Part shown: piece by piece, positions 1 to 11,390 of the stretch
How positions within the stretch are numbered: the first letter of the stretch is position 1
Layout of the letters: every line of letters starts with the position of its first letter
DNA from: Aplidium turbinatum
Lineage: Eukaryota > Chordata > Ascidiacea > Aplousobranchia > Polyclinidae
DNA length: 64,000 nt
Reading direction: 5' to 3'
Assembly: GCA_918807975.1 (NCBI GenBank)
Contig: OU964921.1
Coordinates: 44,108,498 to 44,172,497 of the forward strand
The notes under the pieces: generated by a model
What the model was told of the DNA's origin: nothing
The model's input: only the letters and a program-made list of their open reading frames with translations
Databases searched by the model: none
Made by a program: the position numbers and the translations under genes

Positions 1-87
1 CATTTGATTATAAAATGACTCGCGTTCTTCTGGTGGCTGCAAAAGGCTACCACAGGATGTTAGGGATGATACCCACCTTTTTTTCGA

Positions 88-122
88 CGTTTCGTCAGTC
101 ACCACGAGCGACTTTATCAAGG
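88..122 (-). other. Hammerhead-ribozyme-like motif (degenerate)
   Basis: Read on the minus strand, CTTGATAAAG is followed by a GTCGCTC...GTGAC stem-like segment and then GAAACG. This resembles the conserved hammerhead order (CUGAUGA, stem II, GAAA), but the first box is imperfect. It may be the relic of a Penelope-like or retrozyme-type repeat. No cleavage site or stem I/III could be assigned with confidence. Confidence 0.25.
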
Positions 123-258
123 GGGTTGAAACATGTAAACACTACTTGATTAGTAAAATGACACGCCACAGCAACATATTGACAAAAAAAAAAGTTGAAA
201 GAAACAGGGTTGAAAAAACACAACTACTTTACTGCCACAACCTTTATTGCTGTTACAG

Positions 259-375
259 AAGAAAAGATGTGTACTATGTTTGGTGGGCCCTAGAATCTCC
301 TCTAACTGTACGATTCCTTTATGGCAAAACATTAAGAAAGTTTAATGGCGTCTTCAACTTGACGATGTCGTACAG
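259..375 (+). CDS. Fucosyltransferase exon (acceptor-side GT10 region)
   Basis: The exon begins after a pyrimidine-rich acceptor ending TGCTGTTACAG and stops at the donor ACAG/GTACAG. It is 117 nt long, entered in phase 2 and left in phase 2. It encodes the VWWALESP and FNGVFNLTMSYR segments, matching the W-x-ESP and FN-x-T-M-x-YR motifs of GT10 fucosyltransferases. The open frame continues upstream and downstream of these limits, but only this stretch resembles the family. The intron to the next exon is 376-2086 and holds a MITE. Confidence 0.8.
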
Positions 376-460
376 GTACAGTAGGATTGGAATTCTTTTA
401 ATTGAAAGACATTTTTGAAATGATAAAGTTTACAGAAATATAGAATTTTTACATGATAAT

Positions 461-1503
461 GTAGGGTTTTGGCTATCTGAATCTGTTTTTTGGTTATTAA
501 AAGAATAATTTAGTCTCTCTAGGGGTATGATTGGGCTACCTACAAAAATTAAACAAGTTAAATGTAACATTAAATTTTTTTAATAACAATCAAAGTTACA
601 AGTTCTTATTCGGGAAATTGAAAAGTACTTATTCTTTTTCTAACCAATTTAGTTTTATCGACCGGTGTCATAAAAGCGACTTATTCCAGTCGTGAATTTT
701 ACCTTCCTTTCACAGTCTATCTCTGAGTCTGCATTTTTCAATTCCTCGCTTATTTCATAATATACCGGTAGTGCCGTTTTACCCTATTCGGACTAAGCTA
801 TTTTTGTGAGGTAATGGCCTGACGTGTGGGCTTATTCCATCCACACTTTCATTTGCTAATAACTTTTGATATAAAAGCGTTACGAGGTTGCTTTTTACGC
901 AAAGTTAAAGCAAAATTATTGACAAACTGGTTAAAATTTTAAGTGGACACACATACTCTACCAGTTATTTGCTATTGCTTTTTTGCTAAAAGTAGTCATT
1001 TTATTTTAAATTTTTCTGATGTCTCCGTCATGATTTCCTGAAATCGTTAATATCTTCGTAAAAGGCACACGGTCCAGTCATGCATGTAATCCGAAATGAT
1101 CAGTAGTCATGTAGGGCACGCAGTAAATCTTGGAAGTCACAAAACAATACATATGTTTGCTAACTTGCTTGTACAAGATGATAAAGTTTTTCAGATGACC
1201 TGGCAATTTTAGGAGTAGGGTGTCAAAAACTGCTGATAACTAAAAAACTAGACCACATAAAAATGTAATTTTATTACTAAAACAAAGATGAATAATTTTT
1301 AGGAAAAGTCATAAAACTTCAGCTAGTTTGAGCCAGTAACTTTTATGTAATCGATGAAAGTTTTAGGTATGGACGGAATCCGTTCACCCGTTAGTCCGAA
1401 TAGGGTTTATGAGTAATAACTTATCGTGACAGTGGCATTTGTGGGAAAGCGTGACCTAGATTCCGTGAGAGCGGAATTTATCATAAGAGAGCCAAAACCC
1501 TAC
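461..1503. mobile_element. MITE-like element in the fucosyltransferase intron
   Basis: The ends are inverted copies of GTAGGGTTTTGGCT, left at 461 and right at 1490-1503. A second inverted pair lies inside: CCCTATTCGGACTAA near 781 and its complement near 1392. There is no coding capacity. Flanking bases could be a short AAT-type duplication, but the family was not identified. Intronic placement makes it probably harmless to the gene. Confidence 0.55.
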
Positions 1504-2086
1504 AATTACAGTACATGCGTAAGAAATTACCCCAATTGACTTTCTCATCCATAAAATTTATTTTGTGCTTTCGGAACTTACAATCTTAAACGAAACTACA
1601 AATAAATTAAATATTGCGATAGCTCTCAACATACGGTCATCTTCGTGTGATCCGTTTGCTTCGAGTACTTAGTTTTATCTTCCCATGTTGGTGATGTTTT
1701 GTGAATTGCTCGTATGGTATGTAGCCTAACTAATAGGCCACTGGAGAGTAGGCGTACGTCTAAGAGACATATGGTATGTGTCTTAAACAGGGCGTAGTTT
1801 TAAGTTTTCTAAACTTTCTTTTTGTCATTTCTTCAGTGCAATGTGTGCTCCATTGCAATGACAAGTTGATAAGACTTCTTGAACTATATCTCCGCATTTT
1901 GGATCATTATAGACTGTTAGTATTCTGGTTAGCTATATGTTGAAGTACTTTTTGAAGTGAATGCTTGAAAAAAATTTAGCAACACTGTTTCGTTGCTTTC
2001 CTTACTTTAGACCATAAGTTGGACGTTCAATTCTACAATAGAAAACTTTGCGCTTGTAACTCAAACGAAACTGTTTCGTTTTAAAG

Positions 2087-2362
2087 GAGGGATGCCGATG
2101 TCTATTCACCATATAATCTGTCGTCGATGATTTGGGAAAAGTTTCAACATTCTGAATCAGGAAATCCTTCAAAAGATGTCGATGATTTAATGAGAAATAA
2201 AACAAAGCTTGCCATTTGGATTGTTTCCAATTGCAAACTCACAAGTGGCAGCAAAAATCGTTGGGTTTACGTCAATAAACTTGTAGATGCTGGTCTCAAT
2301 CTTGATAGGCGCGGGCGCTGCTTTCCAGGATATGGCTTTATTAGAAACAAGGAAATCATTAA
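2087..2362 (+). CDS. Fucosyltransferase last exon, first half (before the insertion)
   Basis: The acceptor is GTTTCGTTTTAAAG just before 2087. The first base completes an Arg codon from the previous exon, giving the YRRDAD motif of GT10 enzymes. It encodes SPYNLSS, KTKLAIWIVSNC, NRWVYVNKL and GRCFPGY, the region of the GDP-fucose-binding fold with the conserved S-N-C and downstream cysteine. The half ends at the TTAA target site (2359-2362). The open frame continues 31 bases into the element and then stops, so those last codons are transposon-derived. Confidence 0.8.
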
Positions 2363-4743
2363 CCCTATCTTAATACGACACGGGGTCAAATGAGGACGCC
2401 CCACTCTAGTAGTGAAATATTTCACAGAAGGAAATATGCTAGAAATGTGAAATTTCTTGACTTTTAGTTTTTATTCTTTGCGAATTTTTTAAACCTACCC
2501 TGGTCTTTTTTCTACCTTCCTGCCTTTCACAATAAGCATTTTGTCCCAGGTGGCTAGACATTTTCATGAAACTGCCTACATTACAGCAGTTAATTGTCGT
2601 GGGAAGTTTTTCTCCCGCTGTGTGATCCAATTATCCAATATATCGTTTTAGGACATTCGTTCTAATCCTACCCTGAGGCGTTGCTTCGCCGCAAAAGCGT
2701 AAAATAGGATTGTGGGGTTTTAATTACAATCTTGTGTGTGTTCGAACAATGCCCTTAGAATTGCGACTGCTTTCCACATTTCGCTGCTTTCCAGATAGAA
2801 TAAACAAGTTTTATTCCGTTACAGAAAGTCTGTCCCTGATGCTTCGTCGATGCATTTCTACGTTGAATCAACGTAAAATGCTTGATCATTATTGTAGCAA
2901 TATGTTGCTTACTTTGATTGTAGCCTATCGCACAAACTACAAATCAAACATTACGATTTTTTCTTTTTATGTGCTCTACCCTTGTTCGACGACATTGCCG
3001 AAGTCATAAATACGCTTGTTTCTTAGAAGATGCTGAAGCCCAAATTTAATTATTTTTGATTTGATTCTTTTTGATACATGTTGTATCCCCATAATCATAA
3101 CAAAATTGCTCGATTATTTATTTCACAACGCCTTATCGTACCTTAGATTCTTGTAAGTAGCCTATATTCACTTATATTTATCTCGTAGAGCGTCGATACA
3201 ATATAACATGACACCTGTCATGCTACATACATAACGTGTTTTGTCAGCACCACGGTGTAATGAATTCTAGGTCATTGATTTTCGTTATGAGTTCATAGCG
3301 TCCCTACAATGAAGAATGAGAGGTACTTCAAGCGGTCCCATCATTGCTAAAAATCCATTATACGTTTCACATATTTGTGTAATCGGTTGTTACCGTCAAA
3401 TTATGCCAATTTACTGTCATTCAACCTATTTAGACAAATATAGATGAGTTTATATCGGACAAAAAACAAAGTATCCTGGTTCATTTTAATTTCTTTGCAC
3501 AAAACTTATAAACTTTACAGCTATTCTACGTCATTTTGATGTCTCATGGCACTTTGTTATTTATGAGATGAAGAATACTTTGAATAAGACACAAAGCGTT
3601 CCTGATTATTGCGGCAAACTCTTGAATTATGTAAAATCGTAATGATGAATTCCTCTAAAGGTGCGATATAGATTATTATCTGCAACACGTTTGCAGTATA
3701 TTTAGCTCTGGGAGTACTATGAGCAACTGTCCAAATAAAACGACATCTACGATATGTTAGTATGCTAAATACCAACGTTGCGTACAGGAGTAATGTAGAA
3801 ATGCACATAATACCATGGTGATATTACAAGTACAAGTCTGCTTTGTACAATATTTCGCACAAGTCATATTTTTTTGTGACTGGAATTTCTTGTCTTCGAA
3901 GAATTTTGATAAGTCAGTTTTTCTCAATGCAATGACGAACTGCATGTCTTCATTTTCAATAAACAGTGCCTGGATGACATTATGTGTTTCCATTTTCGCT
4001 GATAGGCATTACTTTAACAGATGAAATGTTTATACTGTTTCAACGTCTGACGACGGTGAACCGCTGTAAAGCGCCCGATATTTCCTGCGAAAGTTTTGCG
4101 TAACAAAAAAGCATTCATTCAAGAGGAATGCAATTTGAAACAAACGCATGACTTTCTTAGGTTGTATCGCAACACCGCTGAACGTTGTATCGACATAAGC
4201 AAAGTATCTATAAGCTGTTAGCACTCGCAATAACACTATAGGACATATCAAGCTGTGCTTATTTCTCTGCGATGAGAATTAGGTCAGGACAAGAGCGGCA
4301 AACCAGGGTTGACCTTTCGCTGCTTGGTATTTGAGCAAACAAATTATATGGTAGATTATAAATATTAGTGCAATTTCTTTGTAATGTAAAACCGCCCAAA
4401 TATGCCTTATACTAATGAGGAAAAGTACATTTTTGCTTAGTTTGGCATTACTCCATGTTATAATTCAAAAATATGCGTTCGAACGGTCAATTTTGAAGCT
4501 ATTTTCGTGAAAGTAGAATAAAAACCGACTTTCTATCGTTTTTTCATCTCAAACACTTTATTCCAACAAAGTTGTTGGGTAAAATTTTAATTTCTATACG
4601 CACAATACACATGGCCATTATCTTGCAAAATATTTTGGCTCTGTGATTTTCATAGCTCCTGTTATTAGCGATTAATTAGCACGGGGCTAAAATAGCCCGT
4701 GTCGAACTTTCCGCGTACGAAAACAGCTCGTATTAAGATAGGG
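2363..4743. mobile_element. Non-autonomous piggyBac-type element inserted in the fucosyltransferase exon
   Basis: Target duplications TTAA lie at 2359-2362 and 4744-4747. Terminal inverted repeats are CCCTATCTTAATACGA at the left and its exact complement at the right. Subterminal palindromes occur near the right end, with GCACGGGGCTA opposed to TAGCCCGTGTC. The interior of about 2.35 kb has no recognisable transposase, so it depended on an enzyme supplied elsewhere. TTAA targeting and the CCC start are hallmarks of the piggyBac superfamily. Removing the element with one TTAA leaves the host reading frame exactly intact. Confidence 0.85.
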
Positions 4744-4747
4744 TTAA

Positions 4748-5228
4748 ACAATATAAGTTTTATTTATCATTTGAAAATAGTTTTCACTGCAAGGATTATA
4801 TAACAGAAAAATTATTTTATAACGGACTGGAAATGGGAGCAGTGCCAGTTGTTTATGGAGCACGGAAGTCGGATTGTGAAGCAGTGGTTCCTCCTGGATC
4901 GTGCATTTATGTGGAAGATTTTAAATCCGCAAAGCAATTGGTTGAATATTTGAACTATCTTGATGGAAACACCACAGCGTATAGACAATACTTCAAGTGG
5001 AGAACTATGGAAAAAGAAGATATACCACAGTACAACAGAACAGGTGTTTATTGCAATTTGAGTCGAATCTTGAATGGTATAAATGTTGATAATATTCACA
5101 ATCCTCCACTAAACAATTCTAATAGCAACATCCCTATGTTTGGTTATCCCGAACATCCAAGGATTGTTCCATCATTACGAGAATGGTATTATCGGATCGA
5201 GAATCCGACATGTATCCAATATTATTAA
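4748..5228 (+). CDS. Fucosyltransferase last exon, second half and stop codon
   Basis: This starts directly after the right TTAA and reads QYKFYLSFENS, then DYITEKLF, GAVPVVYG, a proline-containing loop (VVPPGSCIYVEDF), YFKWR, and a C-terminus ending NPTCIQYY before TAA. The FYLSFEN-x-DYITEK block is the diagnostic donor-site signature of GT10 fucosyltransferases. Potential N-glycosylation sites (NTT, NRT) are present. A 3' splice site inside this block near 4793 was considered and dropped, because family motifs continue upstream of it. Confidence 0.85.
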
Positions 5229-5257
5229 CGAATTTTTGAAGTTAAGTAATCAAGTAT

Positions 5258-5478
5258 GTAGTGTGGTGAGAACACTGGAACGGCAATCGAAAGGGCGCCG
5301 GTTCGACACCATGAGCACCATGGTTCAAGAGCATGCGGCTGTGTTAGTGGCAGGACACTTAAAGGTATGCCTGAAGGTGGACACGAAGATTGGCTTCCTT
5401 GCCTTCCCGTCCACTTAATCTAAATCTTCAATCACCGGGTGTAAGCCTGGATACGACAAACAAAACAAAAGCATGTAG
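5258..5478 (+). repeat. tRNA-derived SINE, family A
   Basis: A B-box-like GGTTCGACACC is followed by CAAGAGCATGCGGCTGTG and a tail with CCACTTAATCTAAAT and ACCGGG. A second copy lies on the minus strand at 13021-13223 with the same order of blocks. It sits 30 bp after the fucosyltransferase stop and may supply 3'-UTR sequence. Confidence 0.6.
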
Positions 5479-6694
5479 TAAGTCGTTCCAAATGGGCTGA
5501 AACTATTGAACATCGCTATCATGTATCCAAATATAGAGACAGATTTAATTGATCTCAAATCTCTAGAGATTAAGGGTGACGAACCCGTGCCCTTTTCATC
5601 ATCGTGCTGGAGATCACTATGGTACCACCAGGCTGACTTTTCAAAAGGATTGGCTGCAATGAATTGCCTAATCTATTGGCACAGAAAGTGTTCTTTTATT
5701 TTACTGTTTAATTTAGATCCTGAGTTTTTATTGGCGACTCATTATGCACTCTTGGGCCTACAAGCATTCTAGTGTGAATAAATTAAATTGTGCATAGGAC
5801 GCGACCTGATCTTTATTTGTTGTTGGTCGACTTTCTCGATTAAGTTGATCGAGAATCGGACATGTAGGGGTGTGGGGGGCTTGCTCCCCGAAAAAATTTA
5901 CAAAAATAATTCTGTTTTTTTAGGCATTTTAACGTAATAAAGTTTTTTTTATCAAAATGCACATTTTGTGTGTGACTAGGTCGCTTTGTGTGTAACCTAA
6001 TTTATCAAATTGAATTTGAGTAGGTTTAGTTTAAAATTTAACCCTTATCCTGTAATTACGGGCCTGGGAGGCCCGGTGAGAGAGAAAATTCTTTTAATTT
6101 TTTTCGTTTTTGGTTTTTAGAGCTGTTGCTCTAGAAATGCCTAAAATAGTGTCGTTAGCAAAACCTAAAACCGGAGTGTAAGGATTAATAAGTCCAAAAA
6201 AAATTTTGTTGGCTAAAAACTAAAGTACACCTCAAATTGCAATTTAGGGCCTCGGAGGCCCGGTTGCACTTTAGAGTAAACTTTAGATTATAATTTAAAT
6301 TATAGAAGAATTTAGAAGTGGTAGGCATGCACCAGTGAGGTGGTGTTCGCCCATTTTAAAGTTATGAGTCAGTAATTCTAGAACTGGCCTGTGTTGACTT
6401 TGATTTGGGTACGAACATCGGTCTTGCGTAGCGTGAAATGTCGACCTAAGATTGGTGACCTTGCCATCTCTGAGCTGTGTCGTTCTGTGTTCTGCAGCGG
6501 CTGTTTGGAGAGTTTCATTATCCCAACCTGAGTATAGTTCCAATTGGGGTTTCAAGGTGGGATTGGGGAATGATTTGGATGTCGGGGGGCTCTCTTGAGT
6601 GTGGAGCTCATTTATCTTGGGTTAGGGTTGTGTTTGTCCATCATTCACATTACCGTACGTTCCTTTCATTTTGTTTCCGTATATGTTAATTCCG
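5479..6694. other. No gene recognised
   Basis: This holds short open frames only, GC-rich palindromic words (GGGCCTGGGAGGCCC near 6061 and GGGCCTCGGAGGCCC near 6247) and AT-rich sequence. No protein family was recognised. Confidence 0.4.
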
Positions 6695-6710
6695 TATATA
6701 TATATATATA
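6695..6710. repeat. (TA)n microsatellite
   Basis: Eight TA units immediately precede a LINE 3' fragment. Confidence 0.8.
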
Positions 6711-7153
6711 ATATGTATAACGATCAATGCATCCTTCCAACCGCTACATATGGTGCAGAAACGTGGAACCTTACAAAGAAATTAACACTTAAACTAAGAA
6801 CTATGCAGAGAGCACATGAACGAATCATGATGGGCTTAACACGGCGAGATAAAAAGACTGCCGAATGGATCAGAAATCAAACGAAATTATGAGATATATT
6901 AAGCACAATTAAGAAACTAAAATGGTCCTGGGCAGGTCATATAACAAGATATCAGGACAATAGATGGACTAAAAAATTAACAACATGGACACCACGAGAA
7001 ACCAAAAGAAAGAAAGGAAAACCAAAAGTGAGATGGAGGGACGACATTGACAAACAATGCAATACCATCAATTGGTATCAACTAGCACATAATCATGTAA
7101 ATTGGCATGAAAAGGGGAAGGCTTACGCTCTGCAGTGGGCTCTCACAGGCTGA
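6711..7153 (+). mobile_element. LINE 3' fragment (endonuclease/reverse-transcriptase type)
   Basis: The frame carries the usual C-terminal landmarks of non-LTR reverse transcriptases: TYGAETWNL, then WAGHITRYQDNRW, KVRWRDDID, and a WHEKGKAYALQW tail ending in a stop at 7151-7153. One in-frame TGA interrupts it near 6890, probably a former CGA. It is 5'-truncated and dead. The exact LINE clade was not assigned. Confidence 0.7.
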
Positions 7154-8061
7154 AAATGATGATGACCATGTTAATTCATTTACATAGATAGTAGTAGACA
7201 AAACGTTAAATGTCAGTAACATATATTGGGCTGCAGATTCATTGCTTTATATCCAATGAAACATACATTTACTGTTTAGTTTTACAAAGATTTAAAACTG
7301 TCAACATTGAAGTGATTACTGGTAATGCTTAATGAGTATTCTATTGGCGTGCCCATAACCTATTTCAATTATATCACTAAGTTATGACTGTATTACAATA
7401 GTTGCTTAATACATGTGTTTTTTATATAACTACAGTTGTTTGATTTTGACACTGGATAGGCTGAAAATGTAGTTTTTGTTGTTAATTATTGCAGGGATGA
7501 AACCAGTTTCAACAAATTTGGGGGAAAAAAGGAAAATCTGGAGTCACCCCAAGAAAATATTTTTGAAACGGTAGAGCTACATTGAATTTAGCACATTCTG
7601 TGGCAATTTTGGGATCGCAAATTTTCGGAGGGCAAAATAAAATTTTTAGGGGGGCAGTTTCTCCCCTTTAGGGGGGCATTTGGAATTTCAAACTGCGTCG
7701 CACAAAGATTCGTTTACCTTACTATAAAAGTTTATATAAAAGAACTGATTTTTCTTGCGTAAGTTATATAGCGACTTTTCTCATTGCCTGCCTCTGCACA
7801 CTAGTGTGTATGAATGTGTAGTTAGAATTACTGTGATGGGGTGGTGGCTGACTAGATGACTGCTTATGGTCTTTCGCTACCATCCTGATTGCGCCATAAT
7901 CTATCCAACAGTTGTGCAATACATTGTCTTGACAATTACATTTACTCTGATTGTTTGTTAATATATGGCGCTGTTAAAACAAAATAAATTGACTTGACTT
8001 TTAAGGCAGGTTTTCATCTATGGTTAATTTAGAAATACAAACGTTAGTCGCCATTTCATCA
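7154..8061. other. No gene recognised
   Basis: This holds AT-rich sequence and a G-rich patch around 7625-7680 with GGGGGGCAG / CTCCCC words that could pair. No coding or repeat family was recognised. Confidence 0.4.
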
Positions 8062-8759
8062 TCAGTCGTTATCTCCGCCTGCGGCAGATTGCGCATCAAC
8101 ATGGCTTATTTGTTTCCAAGAGTGGCGATTTTGAGCCAACTCGCCCAGTGTCGTCAAGTGGAGTCCGGTCCATGATTGAATGTTGTCTTGCCATCGTTTT
8201 GGTTGTCTGCCACGTTTTCTTTTTCCTTCTACTTTGCCTTCTGTGCAAACTTTGCTGATTCCGAATTGTGATCTTTTAGTGTGGCCGAACAGTTTTAAAA
8301 CTTTTGATTTTATTATTGCTGCAATTGGATGTAGTTTTGTCATAGTTAGAAGATCTTCTATTTTTGTGTGATCAAGTAGCCTTTTGTTGGTCATGCTTCT
8401 CATGATGTGATTTTGGAAGGTAGTGAGTTTTTTCATTGTTGATGATGTCCAATTTACGCATTCTAGACCGTGCAGCACGACTGGTAAAACGTAGGTGTTG
8501 AAAATTTTTGCTTTCAGTTTGATTGGGAGTCTATTGGATGTTAGAATCTTTTTGTTCTTTTCAAATGCTGCCCAGCCTAAGCCAATTCGGTGTTGCACTG
8601 CAGTCTTTCCATCGTTGGTTGCGGATAGTCGGTGGCCAAGATATATGAATTCTGGTACTTGTTCTATTTGTTTTCCATAGAGAGTGAGATTGAGTGTGTT
8701 GTTAGTTTTGTCGGTTGTCATACATTTGGTTTTGGACACATTTATTTGGAGCACTCAAA
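8062..8759 (-). mobile_element. LINE 3' fragment, open reading frame of about 230 residues
   Basis: The minus-strand frame begins within the post-catalytic part of a reverse transcriptase (NVSKTKCM, FIYLGHRLS). It continues with VLHGLECVNW, LKLFGHTKRS, GKRKRGRQPKRWQDNI and RHSWKQ, and ends QSAAGGDND before TGATGA repeats. This matches the thumb and C-terminal tail of RTE-like endonuclease/reverse-transcriptase proteins. The catalytic YADD region and endonuclease are absent, so it is a 5'-truncated copy. The frame is still open throughout, suggesting it is fairly young. Confidence 0.75.
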
Positions 8760-8880
8760 GTTTTGCTATAACTGTGATTGCTACGAGACCTTGACTACAA
8801 GTGAAAGATTCTTTGCAGAAGTCGCAAAGTTTTATTTATATTTTGATAAAATTTACAGAAAAACATTCAATGATCTAATA

Positions 8881-9920
8881 CAGTGGTCTCCAACCTGTGG
8901 GTCGCGACCCCAAGTGGGGTCGCGTTAACAATTCCTGGGGTCGCCATAACTCACCATATTCAATTTATTACCGAAAAAAAGACTGATACTTTTTCAAAAA
9001 AGTTTTTTGTTCTACTTCTAGTTCGCAACCTTTGCCTGTGTTTTGGACTCCTTGGAGTAGGCCTACAGCTTGCTACCTCGTATCACAATTAAACCATTGT
9101 GGTGCAATAATCAAAAACGCAATAGTTGCGACAAGTATAGGACACAGATCAAAAGCATTGACGATGCTAGTTTAGACTAACTTTTTATTATTCAAGGTGA
9201 CTCCAGAACGTGCGAATAGTTATTTATGCAGGACTGCTGGTGTAGTGTGCAGACATTTCCCCGGCTGTTTGCGGTTTCCTTTGCAGCTGGTAATGGTAAT
9301 TTGTAGCTATACAGTACTAAGTATAGCTAAATAATATACAAAAATGGTAGCAAAATAAGACCAGAAAGAGATCATATTACGAGGCTATTTTAAAACTTGG
9401 TTTCACTGAATTTAATGGCAAACTAAAGTGTGTGATCTGTCTTAAAATTCTAGCACAAGATTCGATGAAATTAAACGTCATTTAAAAAAAAATCATCCAG
9501 GCTGCGTGGATAAACCATCTGAGTTTTTTCGTAAATTGCAATCTCTTGCATCACAAGCAAGTGTGATGAAAGCATTTACTGCGGCAAATAAAGCTGCTGT
9601 TTATTTTTCGTATGTCGCCTCTTATCAGATTGCAAAGCAAAAGAAAGCCCATACAATTGGGAAAAAAATGCTGCTGCCAGTAATGAAGGAAGTTGTGAAA
9701 ATCATGACTGGAGAAAAAGAGAGCAAAAAAACAATTACTTTGGAATACTTTTGTGTAGCCACATTTCTCTGTAATTGTGTGTACTTACTCTTATTATTTA
9801 GTTTCAGCATTACTTGAAATATTTTTCTCTGTATCGGAAAACAAAATGGGGTCGCATGTAAATGCTGATTTTATTTTCATTTAAATTGGGGTCGCTTCTT
9901 AAAAAGGTTGGGGACCACTG
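8881..9920 (+). mobile_element. hAT element with ZBED-like transposase remnant
   Basis: Perfect 8-bp target duplications ATCTAATA lie at 8873-8880 and 9921-9928. The ends are CAGTGGTCTCCAACCTGTGG and the inverted AGGTTGGGGACCACTG, with GGGTCGCG subterminal words. Inside (about 9340-9760) is an N-terminal transposase relic. It has CVICLKIL, a KRHLKKNHPG BED-finger histidine segment, FFRKL, and YFSYVASYQIAKQKKAHTIG. This matches ZBED5/FAM200-type hAT proteins. Only the N-terminal quarter remains. Confidence 0.8.
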
Positions 9921-10310
9921 ATCTAATACATCATTGATTTTTAGTCCTTTGTGTATACTGATAAACTTAACTTTGTCAAATCCATCGGCCATCTATGTCA
10001 CTCATGATTCGTCATACTGTAAATGCGTCGCGACTCGCGAGTTCACAAATTCTTCCAATTGCGTCGCACCGAAAAAAGTTTGACAACAACTGGAATACTC
10101 TATTCATTGTATTCTTGCAGTGTTGCCAATTGATACAATTTAACTGAGAATCTTTTAATTTGCTGAAAGATTGTTATTTTCTGTTGACGAAATAGTTGAG
10201 TTATGACGTAACCTATACTGTACCTATTGTTTATTATACCTAATTCTATGGATAGCTTTTCGAACCAACAGAGCAGTTCTCCAATAGATGGGCCAGGAGC
10301 AACAGATAAT

Positions 10311-10607
10311 GAGATCTTTAAAAATGCGGCAGCTGAAGTTCTTGGGTCACATCATAAGGAAAAGCCAACTTGAAAATTTATCTTAAAGTGGAAAAATCCT
10401 AGGAAAACGGTCAAGAGGAGCACAAAGATTCACATTTTTTGACAATTTTCAACCACAGATCAAAAATAAAGCTTTAGTAGAGAGTTTGCTTTGTTGAACC
10501 ATAGAGAACCACTCTCTACAGATCAAAAACGCTACTAAAATTTGGCAAGAAGCACGAGATCGATCAAACTGGAACATCATTGTACATCGAGGGCAGTATC
10601 AGCTATG
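10311..10607 (+). mobile_element. LINE C-terminal relic
   Basis: Translation gives RQLKFLGHIIRKSQLENL, then GKRSRGAQR and later IWQEARDRSNWNIIV. This is the typical FLGH...GKR-RG...W tail of non-LTR reverse transcriptases. The frame has stops and a local partial duplication (AGAGTTTGCTTTGT recurs near 10740). Confidence 0.5.
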
Positions 10608-10783
10608 ATACTTACAGAGAGAGATTATAGCTAGACCTGGCCTATCATTTTTGTTTTTATAAACTAGGCTCAGCTAATAGTCAAGCCACTGCCTGATATG
10701 TTTTAGCCAATTAATTGTAAGAATGATAAAGCTTTGGCAGAGAGTTTGCTTTGTGTAACCCAAGATCAAAAAATCAACTCAAA

Positions 10784-10825
10784 CGTTTTCGACACGTAGC
10801 CTAGGCCTACGTGTGTCCTCATCAG
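10784..10825 (-). ncRNA. Hammerhead-ribozyme-like core
   Basis: On the minus strand an exact CTGATGAG (10818-10825) is followed by a strong hairpin (10791-10817; GACAC with GTGTC, ACGTAG with CTACGT) and then GAAAACG (10784-10790). That is the order of the hammerhead catalytic core. Stem III and the cleavage dinucleotide could not be placed confidently. An inverted partner of the distal half (TACGTGTCGAAAACG) lies at about 11243-11257 on the plus strand. Such motifs are known in Penelope-like elements and retrozymes, so it may be part of one. Confidence 0.4.
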
Positions 10826-11390
10826 GAATTACATCTGCAATATACATAAAATAAAAAATTATAGCATAAATTTGACTATAACTGTAACGACACTCCAGAC
10901 TGAAAAGCACAAAATAAACAAGGGATACAAGATTGATTACAAGTAAATTATACGGTGGGAAACAGATCACAGGATTGTAAAGTAGGCTACAGGCATGTGA
11001 CAAACAATTAGAACACACAAAAGGAACGATAAGCCACGGGCGAATAACTGCCTGTTGAGAGACGGATTAGCACCTTTAAGGCTTCCATGATCTTGGTCTG
11101 AAATTCAGATCTGTCTCGAGAGATGATTTAAAGTTTGTCGATCGAGACATTGTCAGTGCACGTTACACAAGAGGCGATGTGCTCTTTAATTGCACTTTTG
11201 GTTGTTAAGTTTGACGAGGACATACATAGGCTACGTCACCTACGTGTCGAAAACGATTAAGTTGATTGTTTAATCATGTTATATCTTTTTGTAATAAAAC
11301 ATGTTAAACCCGCTGAGGCTACTTTGTATTGTCTATAGTTGTAAGAAGTCTACAAGAAGAAGATAAAGCGATTACGGCCATTGCTGGTCA

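Larger units (their letters stand above)
259..5228 (+). pseudogene. Alpha-1,3-fucosyltransferase-like gene (GT10), 3' part, last exon interrupted by a piggyBac-type element
   Basis: GT10 enzymes transfer fucose from GDP-fucose to N-acetylglucosamine in the Golgi. Two exons are visible: 259-375 and 2087-5228. Their splice phases agree (both phase 2). The coding pieces 259-375, 2087-2362 and 4748-5228, plus the two bases owed by an upstream exon, total 876 nt, or 291 codons and a stop. Motifs in order are VWWALESP, FNLTMSYR joined to RDADVYSPY, WIVSNC with a following YVNKL and GRCFPGY, then YKFYLSFENS, DYITEKLF, GAVPVVYG and YFKWR. All are typical of the GT10 donor-binding half. The transmembrane stem and first exons must lie left of the window. 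The last exon is cut at a TTAA by a 2.38 kb piggyBac-type element, so this allele should not give a normal enzyme unless the element is removed or spliced out. Apart from the insertion no stop or frameshift was seen, which suggests a recent hit. Confidence 0.85.

Noticed and set aside
4792-4793. Possible 3' splice site (CACTGCAAG) starting a fucosyltransferase exon at 4794
   Set aside because: The same frame continues upstream with the family motif YKFYLSFENS and reaches the right TTAA of the piggyBac-type element, so the exon is continuous there.
6041-6195. Possible tiny piggyBac MITE (TTAACCCTTATCC and AAGGATTAA)
   Set aside because: The inverted match is too short and imperfect, and GC-rich palindromic words nearby give a simpler explanation.
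10030-10090. GCGTCGCG words and AAAAGTTTGACAACAACTGG resembling a hAT terminus
   Set aside because: Only one end is visible with no matching partner or target duplication.
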